Origin: Nitriliruptoraceae bacterium
GTDB taxonomy: Bacteria; Actinomycetota; Nitriliruptoria; Nitriliruptorales; Nitriliruptoraceae
Direction: 5' to 3'
Assembly (NCBI GenBank): GCA_007118045.1
Contig: SKTG01000026.1
Location: 1-22,420 of the forward strand
DNA: 22,420 nt
Shown here: positions 14,268-22,240 of the stretch, piece after piece
How positions within the stretch are numbered: the stretch's first letter is position 1
How the letters are laid out: the number at the start of each line of letters is the position of its first letter
Program-made: the position numbers and the translations under genes
Notes under the pieces: generated by a model
The model's database searches: none
Told to the model about the DNA's origin: nothing
The model's input: only the letters and a program-made list of their open reading frames with translations

Positions 14268-15314
14268 GTGTTCCAACGCCGACGTGCACGCATCCTGCTC
14301 GTGGTCGTCCTGCTCAGCGCCCTGGTGCTCGTCACCCTCGACTTCCGGGGTGAGCGCGAGGGGCCGCTCGAGGGCCTGCGCGAGGTCGCCACGAGCGTCT
14401 TCCGACCGGTGCAGGACGGCGTCACGATCCTGCTCTCACCCGTGGGTGACGTCGCCGACCGTGTCAGGGAGCTGTTCGCGATCCGGGCGGAGAACCGGGA
14501 GCTGCGCGAGCGGGTCGAGGAGCTCGAGCAGCGGCGCAGCTCGATGCGGGACCTCGCCCGTGAGAACGATGCGCTCCGGGACCTGCTCGAGATGCGCGAG
14601 CGCACGGAGCTCGAGACCGTCGCCGGGAGGACGGTCGCCCTCGCCCCGTCGAACTTCGAATGGACCATCACGATCGACGTGGGCAGCGACGACGGCGTCG
14701 ACCGTGACATGCCCGTGATCGACGGTGACGGCCTCGTCGGACGGGTGATCCAGGTCACCCCCGGGGCGGCCCGTGTCCTGTTGGCGATCGACCCGAACTT
14801 CTCCGCGGCGGCCCGGACGGCGACGACCGGGGAGATCGGCAGCATCGACGGGCGCGGCGGCGACCCCATGCTGCTCTCGATGCTCGACACCGACGCGACG
14901 GTGGAGGTCGGCGAGGAGATCGTGACCTCGAGCTTCGACGGGGGCGTCTTCCCGGCCGGCATCCCCGTCGGCACCGTCCGGGAGGTGGGTGAAGGCGACG
15001 CCGGTCTGTCGCGCGAGGTGGACGTGAGCCCGTTCGTCGACTTCACCCGGCTCGATCACGTCCTGGTCCTGCGCAGCACGGCGGTCGACGAGCTGCCACC
15101 GTTCGAGGGCACGGAGGGGCTCGACGTGCGCCGCCCGGGAGCCGACCCGGACGACGGGGCGGAGACGGACGAGGACGACGGGCCAGACGAGGACGACGAG
15201 GGCGACGGGCCAGACGAGGACGACGAGGGCGACGGGGAGGACGCGGACGACGAGGGCGACGGGGAGGATCCCGACGACGGCGAGCCCGACGGGAACGCGG
15301 GTGAGGAGCCGTGA
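14268..15314 (+). CDS. mreC: Rod-shape-determining protein MreC with acidic repeat tail
   Basis: This bitopic membrane protein links MreB to RodA/PBP2. From the GTG at 14268 it has 348 residues. Residues about 7-24 (ILLVVVLLSALVLVTLDF) form the single membrane helix. A coiled coil follows (IRAENRELRERVEELEQRRSS onward), then the two beta-barrel domains with APSNFEWTITIDVGSDDGV, GLVGRVIQVTPGAARVLL and GGVFPAGIPVGTV. The last 60 or so residues are an unusual Asp/Glu/Gly tail built on repeats of GPDEDDEGDGEDADDEGD type, outside the normal MreC fold and on the outer face of the membrane. A GTG at 14262 is an alternative start; 14268 is better spaced from the GAGG at 14255-14258. Its stop overlaps the mreD start as GTGA. 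Confidence 0.95.
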   Translation: MFQRRRARILLVVVLLSALVLVTLDFRGEREGPLEGLREVATSVFRPVQDGVTILLSPVGDVADRVRELFAIRAENRELRERVEELEQRRSSMRDLARENDALRDLLEMRERTELETVAGRTVALAPSNFEWTITIDVGSDDGVDRDMPVIDGDGLVGRVIQVTPGAARVLLAIDPNFSAAARTATTGEIGSIDGRGGDPMLLSMLDTDATVEVGEEIVTSSFDGGVFPAGIPVGTVREVGEGDAGLSREVDVSPFVDFTRLDHVLVLRSTAVDELPPFEGTEGLDVRRPGADPDDGAETDEDDGPDEDDEGDGPDEDDEGDGEDADDEGDGEDPDDGEPDGNAGEEP

Positions 15315-15826
15315 TCGCGCGGACGCTGGTCGTCGCCCTGTTGCTGGTGACCGCGCTGGTCCTGCAGACCGCCCTGTTCCCCGCGGTGACCCTGTTCGGT
15401 TTCCGACCGGACCTGCTGCTGCTGATCGTGATCGCCGTCGCGCTCCACGACGGGTCCATGGCCGGCGCGCGGGTCGGTGCGGCGGCGGGGCTGCTGGTCG
15501 ACCTGCTCGTCAGTCAGGCCCCGGTCGGGCTGTCGATCGTGGTCTACGCGAGCCTCGGTCACGTCATCGGGCTCGCCCGCCCCTATCTGGCCACGGACTC
15601 GGTCACGGCGCCGCTCCTGCTGGCCTTCGCGACCGGAGCGCTCGGTACCGCCGGGTACGGGCTCCTGACCTCGCTCCTGGCCGACGAGCCCACCACGACC
15701 GGGCTGCTGGTGCGTGCCGCGCTCTCCGTCGGTCTCTACAACACGCTGCTGGCGCCGCTCGCCTACGCGGTCGTGGGCCGACTCGCTGGCCGCTTCCCCC
15801 TGACCGGGGCCCCGTCACGGGAGTGA
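15311..15826 (+). CDS. mreD: Rod-shape-determining protein MreD
   Basis: This 171-residue integral membrane protein is of MreD type, with about five hydrophobic helices (TLVVALLLVTALVLQTALF, then FRPDLLLLIVIAVALHDG, ARVGAAAGLLVDLLV, VTAPLLLAFATGALGTAG, and a last one near TLLAPLAYAVVGRL). The motif RPDLLLLIVIAVAL and the charged D in GLLVDLLV are typical. MreD binds MreC and regulates the elongasome. The GTG at 15311 overlaps the mreC stop by four bases (GTGA), so translation is coupled. A small perfect hairpin (CGGGAG/CTCCCG, 15818-15833) spans its stop codon. Confidence 0.92.
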   Translation: MIARTLVVALLLVTALVLQTALFPAVTLFGFRPDLLLLIVIAVALHDGSMAGARVGAAAGLLVDLLVSQAPVGLSIVVYASLGHVIGLARPYLATDSVTAPLLLAFATGALGTAGYGLLTSLLADEPTTTGLLVRAALSVGLYNTLLAPLAYAVVGRLAGRFPLTGAPSRE

Positions 15827-15853
15827 CCTCCCGGGACGGCGGTCCGGCGGTGG

Positions 15854-15859
15854 TACCGT
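15854..15859 (+). promoter_or_regulatory. Putative mrdA -10 element
   Basis: TACCGT in GGTGGTACCGTCG lies 69 bases before the mrdA ATG. It is preceded by a hairpin across the mreD stop codon (15818-15833), so mrdA-rodA may be partly uncoupled from mreBCD. Confidence 0.35.
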
Positions 15860-15928
15860 CGCGGTGGCCGGCGTCATCACACACACGATCCGTTCGTTCG
15901 ACGGGGGAAAGCGAGCTGAACGACGCCT

Positions 15929-17947
15929 ATGGCCTCGTCGGACTCCTCACCGATCCTGCGGCTGACCTTCCTCGCCGTCCTCGCCATCGCCCTCTTCGTC
16001 GCGCTGTTCGCCCGGCTGTGGTTCCTCCAGGTCCTCGCTGGTGACCGGTTCGTCGAGCTGGCGGACAGCAACCGGTTGCGCACCGTCGTCAGCGAGGCGC
16101 CCCGTGGCGCCATCCTCTCGTCGGACGGCGAGGAGCTGGTGCGCAACCGTCCGGCGTTGACGATCAGCGCGGACCGCCAGGCCCTGCTCGGCAGCGACGG
16201 CGCGCCGCGCGACGCGGAGGCCGAGCGTGTGATCGAGCGGATCGCCGAGCTGCTCGAGCTCGACACGGCGGAGGTCATCGATCGGCTCGGGAGCCAGCGC
16301 CGCAGCCCATTCCGGGCCGTCCCGATCGAGATCGACGTGCCCCCCGAGCTCGTCTTCACGATCCGGGAGCAGCAGGAGCTGTTCTTCGGGGTGGAGACCG
16401 AGAGCCTGCCGGTCCGTGAGTACCCGCAGGGCACGCTCGCCTCGCACGTGGTCGGCTACGTCGGCGAGATCTCCCAGGACGAGCTGCTCGACCCGGAGTA
16501 CACCGACTACCTCGGCGGCGACCTGATCGGACGCAGCGGGCTGGAGCAGAGCTACGAGGCCGACCTGCGGGGCGCGGCCGGGCGCCGGCTGCTCGTGGTC
16601 AACGCGCGCGAGCACGTGCTGGACGTGCAGTCCGACCGGCCGCCCGTCCCCGGCAACGACCTGCGGACCACCATCGACAGCGAGCTGCAGGAAGCGACCG
16701 AGCGGCTGCTGGCGGACGGCATCGAGGCCAGCCGCAGCATCGAGCGCGACGACGGGCAGCTGCTGCCCTCGACCGCCGGCTCCGCCGTGGTGCTCGACGC
16801 GAGGTCGGGCGCGATCCTCGCTATGGCCTCGTGGCCGGACTACGACCCGCGGGAGTTCGTCGGCGGCGTCGGCCCCGACTACTTCGAGTTCCTGCAGGAC
16901 CCGGAGAGCGAGCGGCCGCTGGTGAACCGGGCGCTGACCGGTTCCTACCCCCCGGGCTCGGTGTTCAAACACGCCTCCGGTGCGGCGATGGTCGAGGCGG
17001 GAGTGATCGGCCCGCGCGGGACGCGCGACTGCGACGCGCAGTTCGAGCTGGGAGGCAACACGTTCCGCAACTGGAACCGGGGCGTGAACGAGGGCCCGAT
17101 GGACCTCTCCGATGCGCTGAAGCGTTCCTGTGACACCTACTTCTACGCGCTCGCCTACGAGAACTGGGTGCGCGAGAACGCCGACGACGGGTCCGAGGAG
17201 GCACTCACCGAGGTCGGCCAGCGGTTCGGCTTCGGTCGTACCCTCGACGTCGACCTCCCGTCGGAGTCGCCCGGTCGGGTCCCCGGCCGGCAGTGGCGCG
17301 AGGAGTACTGGCTCGAGAGCCGCGACCGGTACTGCAGCCAGGCCGAGGCCGCCGAGCAGGGTTCCCTCGAGGAGGAGCTGCTGTCGGACCTGTGTCAGTT
17401 CGGTGGCGTCTGGCGCGGTGGGGACGCGGTGAACTCGTCGATCGGTCAGGGGGACGTCATGGCCACCCCGCTGCAGGTCGCGGCCTCGTACCAGGCGGTC
17501 GCCAACGACGGCGTGCTCATGCGACCCCACGTCGGGTCGCAGGTGGTCTCCCCCGACGGTGAGGTCGTGCGTGAGATCGAACCCGAGCCGCTCGGCGAGC
17601 TGGGCCTCGACGAGGAGACGACGGCGGCGATCCGCGAGGGACTCGAGCGGGTGCTGATGGAGTCGGACGGGACCGGCTCGAGCGCGTTCTCGGGCTTCCC
17701 GCTCGACGAGATCCCGGTGGCCGGCAAGACCGGGACCGCCGAGTCGCCCCCGCGCGTGCCCTACGCCTGGTTCGCCGCGTACGCCCCGGCCGACGAGCCC
17801 GAGATCGTGGTGGCGGTCAACGTCGAGCAGGGCGGTGGCGGCTCGCAGACCGCCGCGCCGATCGTGCGCAACATCATGGAGCACCACTTCGGGATCGTCG
17901 ACGCCGACGACGCCGAGTTCGAAGCCGGTGAGGAGATCCTGGACTGA
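15929..17947 (+). CDS. mrdA: Penicillin-binding protein 2, elongasome transpeptidase
   Basis: This 672-residue class B PBP cross-links side-wall peptidoglycan together with RodA. Residues about 10-30 (LRLTFLAVLAIALFVALFARLWF) form the membrane anchor. A dimerisation/pedestal domain follows (RGAILSSDGEELVRNRPAL; GLEQSYEADLRGAAGRRLLVVNA). The transpeptidase motifs are SxxK at S344-V-F-K347 (PGSVFKHAS), SxD at S400-C-D402 (RSCDTYFYALAYE) and KTG at K600-T-G602 (VAGKTGTAE). Between the last two lies an insert with two cysteines, C469 and C489, before GDAVNSSIGQGD. Both are on the outer side, so a disulfide is possible. The ATG at 15929 has no strong ribosome site. The stop overlaps the rodA ATG as TGATG. 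Confidence 0.96.
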   Translation: MASSDSSPILRLTFLAVLAIALFVALFARLWFLQVLAGDRFVELADSNRLRTVVSEAPRGAILSSDGEELVRNRPALTISADRQALLGSDGAPRDAEAERVIERIAELLELDTAEVIDRLGSQRRSPFRAVPIEIDVPPELVFTIREQQELFFGVETESLPVREYPQGTLASHVVGYVGEISQDELLDPEYTDYLGGDLIGRSGLEQSYEADLRGAAGRRLLVVNAREHVLDVQSDRPPVPGNDLRTTIDSELQEATERLLADGIEASRSIERDDGQLLPSTAGSAVVLDARSGAILAMASWPDYDPREFVGGVGPDYFEFLQDPESERPLVNRALTGSYPPGSVFKHASGAAMVEAGVIGPRGTRDCDAQFELGGNTFRNWNRGVNEGPMDLSDALKRSCDTYFYALAYENWVRENADDGSEEALTEVGQRFGFGRTLDVDLPSESPGRVPGRQWREEYWLESRDRYCSQAEAAEQGSLEEELLSDLCQFGGVWRGGDAVNSSIGQGDVMATPLQVAASYQAVANDGVLMRPHVGSQVVSPDGEVVREIEPEPLGELGLDEETTAAIREGLERVLMESDGTGSSAFSGFPLDEIPVAGKTGTAESPPRVPYAWFAAYAPADEPEIVVAVNVEQGGGGSQTAAPIVRNIMEHHFGIVDADDAEFEAGEEILD

Positions 17948-19125
17948 TGGACCTCGGGTACGGACAGGACCGCGAACAACGCATGATGCGCGACCGGGTA
18001 CAGACCCGGTGGCAGTCGGCGTACGCGCCGGTGCGGCACCTCGACCCCGTCCTCGTGCTCACCGCGCTCGCGCTGACGGGCATCGGGCTGGTCGCGATCT
18101 ACAGCGCGAAGCACGTGGCCCTGAGCTCGCAGGACCTGCCGACGACGCTGTACGTGACCCGTCAGCTGATCGCCATGATCATCGGCATCGTGGCCATGGT
18201 CGTCGCGGCCGTCGTGGACTACCGGCACATCCGCACCTACGCCCCCGTGCTCTACGCCATCGGGCTGGTGCTGCTCGTGCTGACCCTGACCCCGCTCGGA
18301 ACGGAGATCAACGGCTCCCAGCGGTGGTTGGTGCTGGGCGGGTTCCAGCTGCAACCGTCCGAGCTGGTCAAGCTGGCCGTGCTCGTCTCGATCGCGGCGA
18401 TCCTGCACGAGTCCCAGGGCAAGCCCCACATCGGCTTCATCACGCTGAGCCTCGCGATCACCCTGGTGCCCACCGGGCTGGTCTTCCTCCAGCCCGACCT
18501 CGGGACCTCGGTGGTGTTCATCTGGCTCACGGCCGTGCTCTTCCTGATCGGTGGGGTCCAGGTCCGCTACCTCGTCGGCCTGCTGGCCGCCGGTGTCGGC
18601 GCCATCGTTGCGGCCTTCCAGGCGGGCCTGATCGAGGCCTACCAGCTCAGCCGGCTCACGGCGTTCGTCAACGCCGGCGACGCCTCGGCCGCGCAGACGG
18701 CCGCGTTCCAGACCCGACAGTCGCTGATCGCCGTCGGTTCGGGGCAGTTCGCCGGCAAGGGCCTGCTCGAGGGCACCCAGACCTCGCTGTCCTACGTGCC
18801 GGAGAACCACACCGACTTCGTCTTCACCGTGATCGCCGAGGAGCTCGGGTTCCTCGGTGCCAGCCTGGTGCTCGGGCTGTTCCTGATCCTGGTCTGGCGC
18901 GGGCTGCGGATCGCGATCCTGTCGAAGGACCTGTTCGGCACGCTGGTGGCCAGCGGCGTCGTCGCCGTCCTCACGCTCCAGGTCTTCGTCAACGTCGGGA
19001 TGACGGTCGGCATCATGCCCGTGACCGGCCTCCCGCTGCCCTTCATCAGCTACGGCGGCACCTCGCTCATCGTGTGGTTCGCCATGGTGGGGCTGCTGCT
19101 CAACGTGCACATGCGCCGCTTCTGA
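17947..19125 (+). CDS. rodA: Rod-shape peptidoglycan glycosyltransferase RodA (SEDS family)
   Basis: This 392-residue polytopic SEDS protein polymerises glycan strands from lipid II and pairs with PBP2. It has about ten membrane helices after a 35-residue cytosolic N-terminus. Family motifs are GSQRWLVLGGFQLQPSELVKLAVL, LQPDLGTSVVFIWL, the long extracellular loop ending IAVGSGQFAGKGLLEGTQTS, YVPENHTDFVFTVIAEELGFLG and MPVTGLPLPFISYGGTSL. Its ATG shares one base with the mrdA stop (TGATG), so the two subunits of the synthase are translationally coupled. RodA rather than FtsW is inferred from the mre-mrdA context and from the VPENHTDF loop. The C-terminus is short. Confidence 0.95.
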   Translation: MDLGYGQDREQRMMRDRVQTRWQSAYAPVRHLDPVLVLTALALTGIGLVAIYSAKHVALSSQDLPTTLYVTRQLIAMIIGIVAMVVAAVVDYRHIRTYAPVLYAIGLVLLVLTLTPLGTEINGSQRWLVLGGFQLQPSELVKLAVLVSIAAILHESQGKPHIGFITLSLAITLVPTGLVFLQPDLGTSVVFIWLTAVLFLIGGVQVRYLVGLLAAGVGAIVAAFQAGLIEAYQLSRLTAFVNAGDASAAQTAAFQTRQSLIAVGSGQFAGKGLLEGTQTSLSYVPENHTDFVFTVIAEELGFLGASLVLGLFLILVWRGLRIAILSKDLFGTLVASGVVAVLTLQVFVNVGMTVGIMPVTGLPLPFISYGGTSLIVWFAMVGLLLNVHMRRF

Positions 19126-19175
19126 AGCCTCCTGAGCCCGCTCTCACACGCCGGAGCGAGGTGACCGCTGGCTGG

Positions 19176-19181
19176 TAGCCT
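19176..19181 (+). promoter_or_regulatory. Putative -10 element for the TIGR03960-TIGR03936-RNase unit
   Basis: TAGCCT in GCTGGTAGCCTCG is identical to the folC element. Transcription would begin at about 19188-19190, exactly where an in-frame GTG (19190) lies. The transcript is therefore either leaderless with an extended protein or carries a leader of about 210 bases to the GTG at 19400. A GC-rich hairpin (CGGGGCGG/CCGCCCCG, about 19198-19219) lies in that stretch. Confidence 0.4.
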
Positions 19182-19399
19182 CGACCGACGTGCGAACCGG
19201 GGCGGTGTCCACCCGCCCCGCCACCGGACGCGGACCGGTCGGCGGCGAGGTGCGATGCGCCGATGGCGCCCCAGACGCGCTCGCCACATGCCCCGTCCGC
19301 GGCCCCTCGGAGGCGCCCTTGCTCGGCAGTGCGACGACCCCGACCAGCCCGCCACGTGCGGTGGGGCGCGAACGGGACGCGATCCGGCGCCCGGGTCCC

Positions 19400-21391
19400 G
19401 TGGCGAGCCCGGCACCCTCCTACTGGTCGAGCCTGGAGCCGCTGCTGCCGCAGGTGCGCAAGCCGGCGCAGTACGTCGGAGGCGAGCACAACCAGCGCGT
19501 GACGGACTGGCAGGCCGCCGACACCCGCTGGTTGCTGTGCTACCCGGACACCTACGAGGTCGGCCAGCCCAACCAGGGCATCCAGATCCTCTACGAGATC
19601 CTGGGGGAGCGGGAGACGGCGCTCGCCGAGCGGGCCTACGCACCCTGGGTCGACCTCGAGGAGCTGATGCGGGAACGGGGCATCCCGACCTTCTCGTTGG
19701 AGGCGCACCGCCCGCTGTGGGCCTTCGACGTCTTCGGCGTCACCCTCCCCCACGAGCTCGGCCACACCAACCTGCTCAACCTGCTCGACCTCGGTGGGGT
19801 ATCCCACCGGACGGCGGAGCGCACGGTGCACGACCCCCTGGTGCTGGTCGGCGGCCACGCGGCCTTCAACCCGGAGCCGCTCGCGCCGTTCATCGACGCG
19901 GCCGTGATGGGTGACGGCGAGCAGGTGACGCTGGACGTCGACGACGTGGTCCGGGCCTTCAAGCACGCACGGGAACCCGGCGGCGAGCTCGCCTCGCTCG
20001 CCGACGGCCACGCCCGGCACGAGCTGCTCCGCGCCCTGGCCGACGTCGAGGGGGTCTACGTCCCGGCCTTCTACGAGCCGCGCTACCTCGACGACGGCCG
20101 CCTCCGCCGCACCGTGGCCACCGAGACCGGCGTGCCGGCGATGATCCCCAAGCGCACGATCCAGGACCTCGAGGAGTGGCGGTACCCGCGCAAGCAGATC
20201 GTGCCGATGACCGAGACGGTGCACGAGCGCTTCAGCGTGGAGATCTTCCGCGGCTGCACCCGGGGCTGCCGCTTCTGCCAGGCCGGGATGATCACGCGGC
20301 CCGTACGCGAGCGGCGGCCGGAGACGATCCGCGAGCTCGTCGAGGAGGGCGTCGAGGACACCGGCTTCAACGAGGTCGGCCTGCTGAGCCTGTCGTCGGC
20401 CGACCACTCCTCGATCGCCCCGATCGCCCGCGACCTGGCGGACTGCTACGAGGGGACCACCACCTCGTTGTCGCTGCCCTCCACCCGTGTCGACGCCTTC
20501 AACGTCACCCTCTCGAACGAGCTGACCCGCAACGGACGTCGCTCCGGGCTGACCTTCGCGCCCGAGGCCGGCAGCGAACGCATGCGCGCGGTGATCAACA
20601 AGATGGTCTCCGAGGACGATCTGCTGCGCACGGCGGAGACCGCGTTCTCCGAGGGCTGGCGCCACATCAAGCTCTACTTCATGATCGGGCTCCCGACGGA
20701 GCGCGACGAGGACGTGCTGGCCATCGCCGACCTGGGCATCGCGACCTACGGCATCGCCCGGAGGTACGGCAAGGGCAACAAGGTCACGATCTCCGTGGGT
20801 GGTTTCGTCCCGAAGCCGCACACGCCGTTCCAGTGGGCCGCTCAGGACCCGCCGGAGGAGATCCGGCGCAAGCTCTCCCTGATCCGGCACTCGATCAAGG
20901 ACCACGCAGGTCTGAAGCTGCGGACCAACGACCCGGAGGAAGGGGTCATCGAGGGCCTGCTCGCACGGGGCGACCGACGTGTCGCGCCCGCCGTGGAGCG
21001 GGCATGGCAGCTGGGTGCCCGGTTCGACGGCTGGCACGAGATGCCCACCCTGGAGACGTGGCGGCGCGCACTGAGCGACACGGGCGTCGACCTCGACTGG
21101 TTCTCGTACCGGGAACGCGACGAGCGCGAGGCGTTGCCCTGGGACCACCTGGACAGCGGGCTGGACAAGGCCTGGCTGTGGCAGGACTGGCAGGATGCCA
21201 ACCGCGATCAGCAGCTCGACGACTGCCGGTGGTCACCCTGCTACGACTGCGGGGTGTGCCCGGGCCTCTCGATCGAGCACGACACCGGGTACACCGGCGG
21301 CTTCCAGCTCCCCATCCTGCCCACCGGGCTGGGCGGGAGCGACGCCCTGCCGAGCACACCGGAGCGCTACGCCTCCGGTGCCGACACCTGA
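19400..21391 (+). CDS. TIGR03960-family radical SAM protein with B12-binding-like N-domain
   Basis: This radical SAM protein (663 residues from the GTG at 19400) is of the TIGR03960 type. It begins with the family opening LEPLLPQVRKPAQYVGGEHN, then a cobalamin-binding-like domain (YPDTYEVGQPNQGIQILYEIL; VGGHAAFNPEPLAPFIDAAVMGDGE). The [4Fe-4S] motif CxxxCxxC is C286-TRG-C290-RF-C293 (FRGCTRGCRFCQAGM). The SAM domain follows with FAPEAGSERMRAVINKMVSEDDLL and IKLYFMIGLPTE. The C-terminus has another cysteine cluster, CRWSPCYDCGVCPGL. The reaction is unknown; the family is nearly always next to TIGR03936 and an RNase E/G gene. The frame is open to a GTG at 19190, but those 70 residues are low-complexity and their third-position GC drops, so I treat them as probably untranslated. 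Confidence 0.9.
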   Translation: MASPAPSYWSSLEPLLPQVRKPAQYVGGEHNQRVTDWQAADTRWLLCYPDTYEVGQPNQGIQILYEILGERETALAERAYAPWVDLEELMRERGIPTFSLEAHRPLWAFDVFGVTLPHELGHTNLLNLLDLGGVSHRTAERTVHDPLVLVGGHAAFNPEPLAPFIDAAVMGDGEQVTLDVDDVVRAFKHAREPGGELASLADGHARHELLRALADVEGVYVPAFYEPRYLDDGRLRRTVATETGVPAMIPKRTIQDLEEWRYPRKQIVPMTETVHERFSVEIFRGCTRGCRFCQAGMITRPVRERRPETIRELVEEGVEDTGFNEVGLLSLSSADHSSIAPIARDLADCYEGTTTSLSLPSTRVDAFNVTLSNELTRNGRRSGLTFAPEAGSERMRAVINKMVSEDDLLRTAETAFSEGWRHIKLYFMIGLPTERDEDVLAIADLGIATYGIARRYGKGNKVTISVGGFVPKPHTPFQWAAQDPPEEIRRKLSLIRHSIKDHAGLKLRTNDPEEGVIEGLLARGDRRVAPAVERAWQLGARFDGWHEMPTLETWRRALSDTGVDLDWFSYRERDEREALPWDHLDSGLDKAWLWQDWQDANRDQQLDDCRWSPCYDCGVCPGLSIEHDTGYTGGFQLPILPTGLGGSDALPSTPERYASGADT

Positions 21392-21478
21392 ACACGACCA
21401 CCGCGTCCCCGGACCCGGACCCCGGGCGGCCGGTACGAGCAGACCCGGCACGACACAGAGCAGCGGAGGAGAGCGACG

Positions 21479-22222
21479 GTGCAGCGCTACCGCATCCGGT
21501 GGACCAAGGAGGGTCGCACGCGCTTCGTCTCGGCGCGCGACCTGACCTCGGTCTGGGAGCGGGCGTTGCGCCGGGCCGATCTGCCGATCGCGTACTCCGA
21601 GGGTTTCACGCCGCACGCGAAGGTGTCCTTCCCGGACGCCCTCCCGGTCGGAGTGTCCTCCACCGGCGAGTACGCGGAACTCACCTTCGCCGCGCCGATC
21701 GATCCGGAACCGGATCTCGGCGCGTTGTCCGCCACGCTGCCAGCGGGGATGGACGTCACCACCTACCTGGAGGTCCCTGACGGCGCGCCGAAGCTGGCGA
21801 AGATGCTGCGGGCGACCCTCTGGGAGCTCGCGTGGCCCGCGACCGATGCGGTCGAACTCACCGAGCTCCTGGCCGAGCGCTGCGGCGAGCTGCAAGCGGC
21901 GGACCGTGCGGAGGTGATCCGGCACCGTCCCGACGGTGACCGGGTCGTCGACGTACGCCCCGCTGTGCTCGCGCTCGCGCCGGCGACACGTCCCGGACCG
22001 GATGGTCCGGATGCACACACCGTCCTCCGAGCGGTACTCCGCAACGACGGCCCCACCGTGAGACCGACCGACCTCCACGCCGCCCTGTCGCGCGAGGACG
22101 TCGCCCCGCCCAACGCCGTGAGGCGCGTGGCGCAGGGTGAGCACGTCCCCGACGGCCTGCGTGAAGCCCTCAGTGGCGAGGTCGAACCGCTGGTCCTCGA
22201 CGTCGCCGCGGAGGCCGCCTGA
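21479..22222 (+). CDS. TIGR03936/DUF2344 protein, radical-SAM-linked
   Basis: This 247-residue protein has the DUF2344 signature QRYRIRWTKEGRTRFVSARDL, then RALRRADLPIAYSEGFTPHAKVSFPDALPVGVSS and EYAELTF. In many bacteria it is fused to or follows the TIGR03960 protein and precedes RNase E/G, and its molecular role is unknown. The GTG at 21479 has GGAGGAG (21465-21471) at good spacing. It lies 87 bases after the radical SAM gene and 18 bases before the next start, so the three probably form one operon. The C-terminal part (about 150-247) is less conserved and lacks recognisable motifs. Confidence 0.9.
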   Translation: MQRYRIRWTKEGRTRFVSARDLTSVWERALRRADLPIAYSEGFTPHAKVSFPDALPVGVSSTGEYAELTFAAPIDPEPDLGALSATLPAGMDVTTYLEVPDGAPKLAKMLRATLWELAWPATDAVELTELLAERCGELQAADRAEVIRHRPDGDRVVDVRPAVLALAPATRPGPDGPDAHTVLRAVLRNDGPTVRPTDLHAALSREDVAPPNAVRRVAQGEHVPDGLREALSGEVEPLVLDVAAEAA

Positions 22223-22240
22223 CCACGAGCGAGCTCCCAC

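Noticed and set aside
15947..17887. 646-codon minus-strand frame opposite mrdA
   Set aside because: It is antisense to a complete PBP2 gene, with no motif or ribosome-site support.
19100..21148. 682-codon minus-strand frame opposite the radical SAM gene
   Set aside because: It is antisense to a gene with all family motifs and shows only valine/arginine/aspartate-rich shadow composition.
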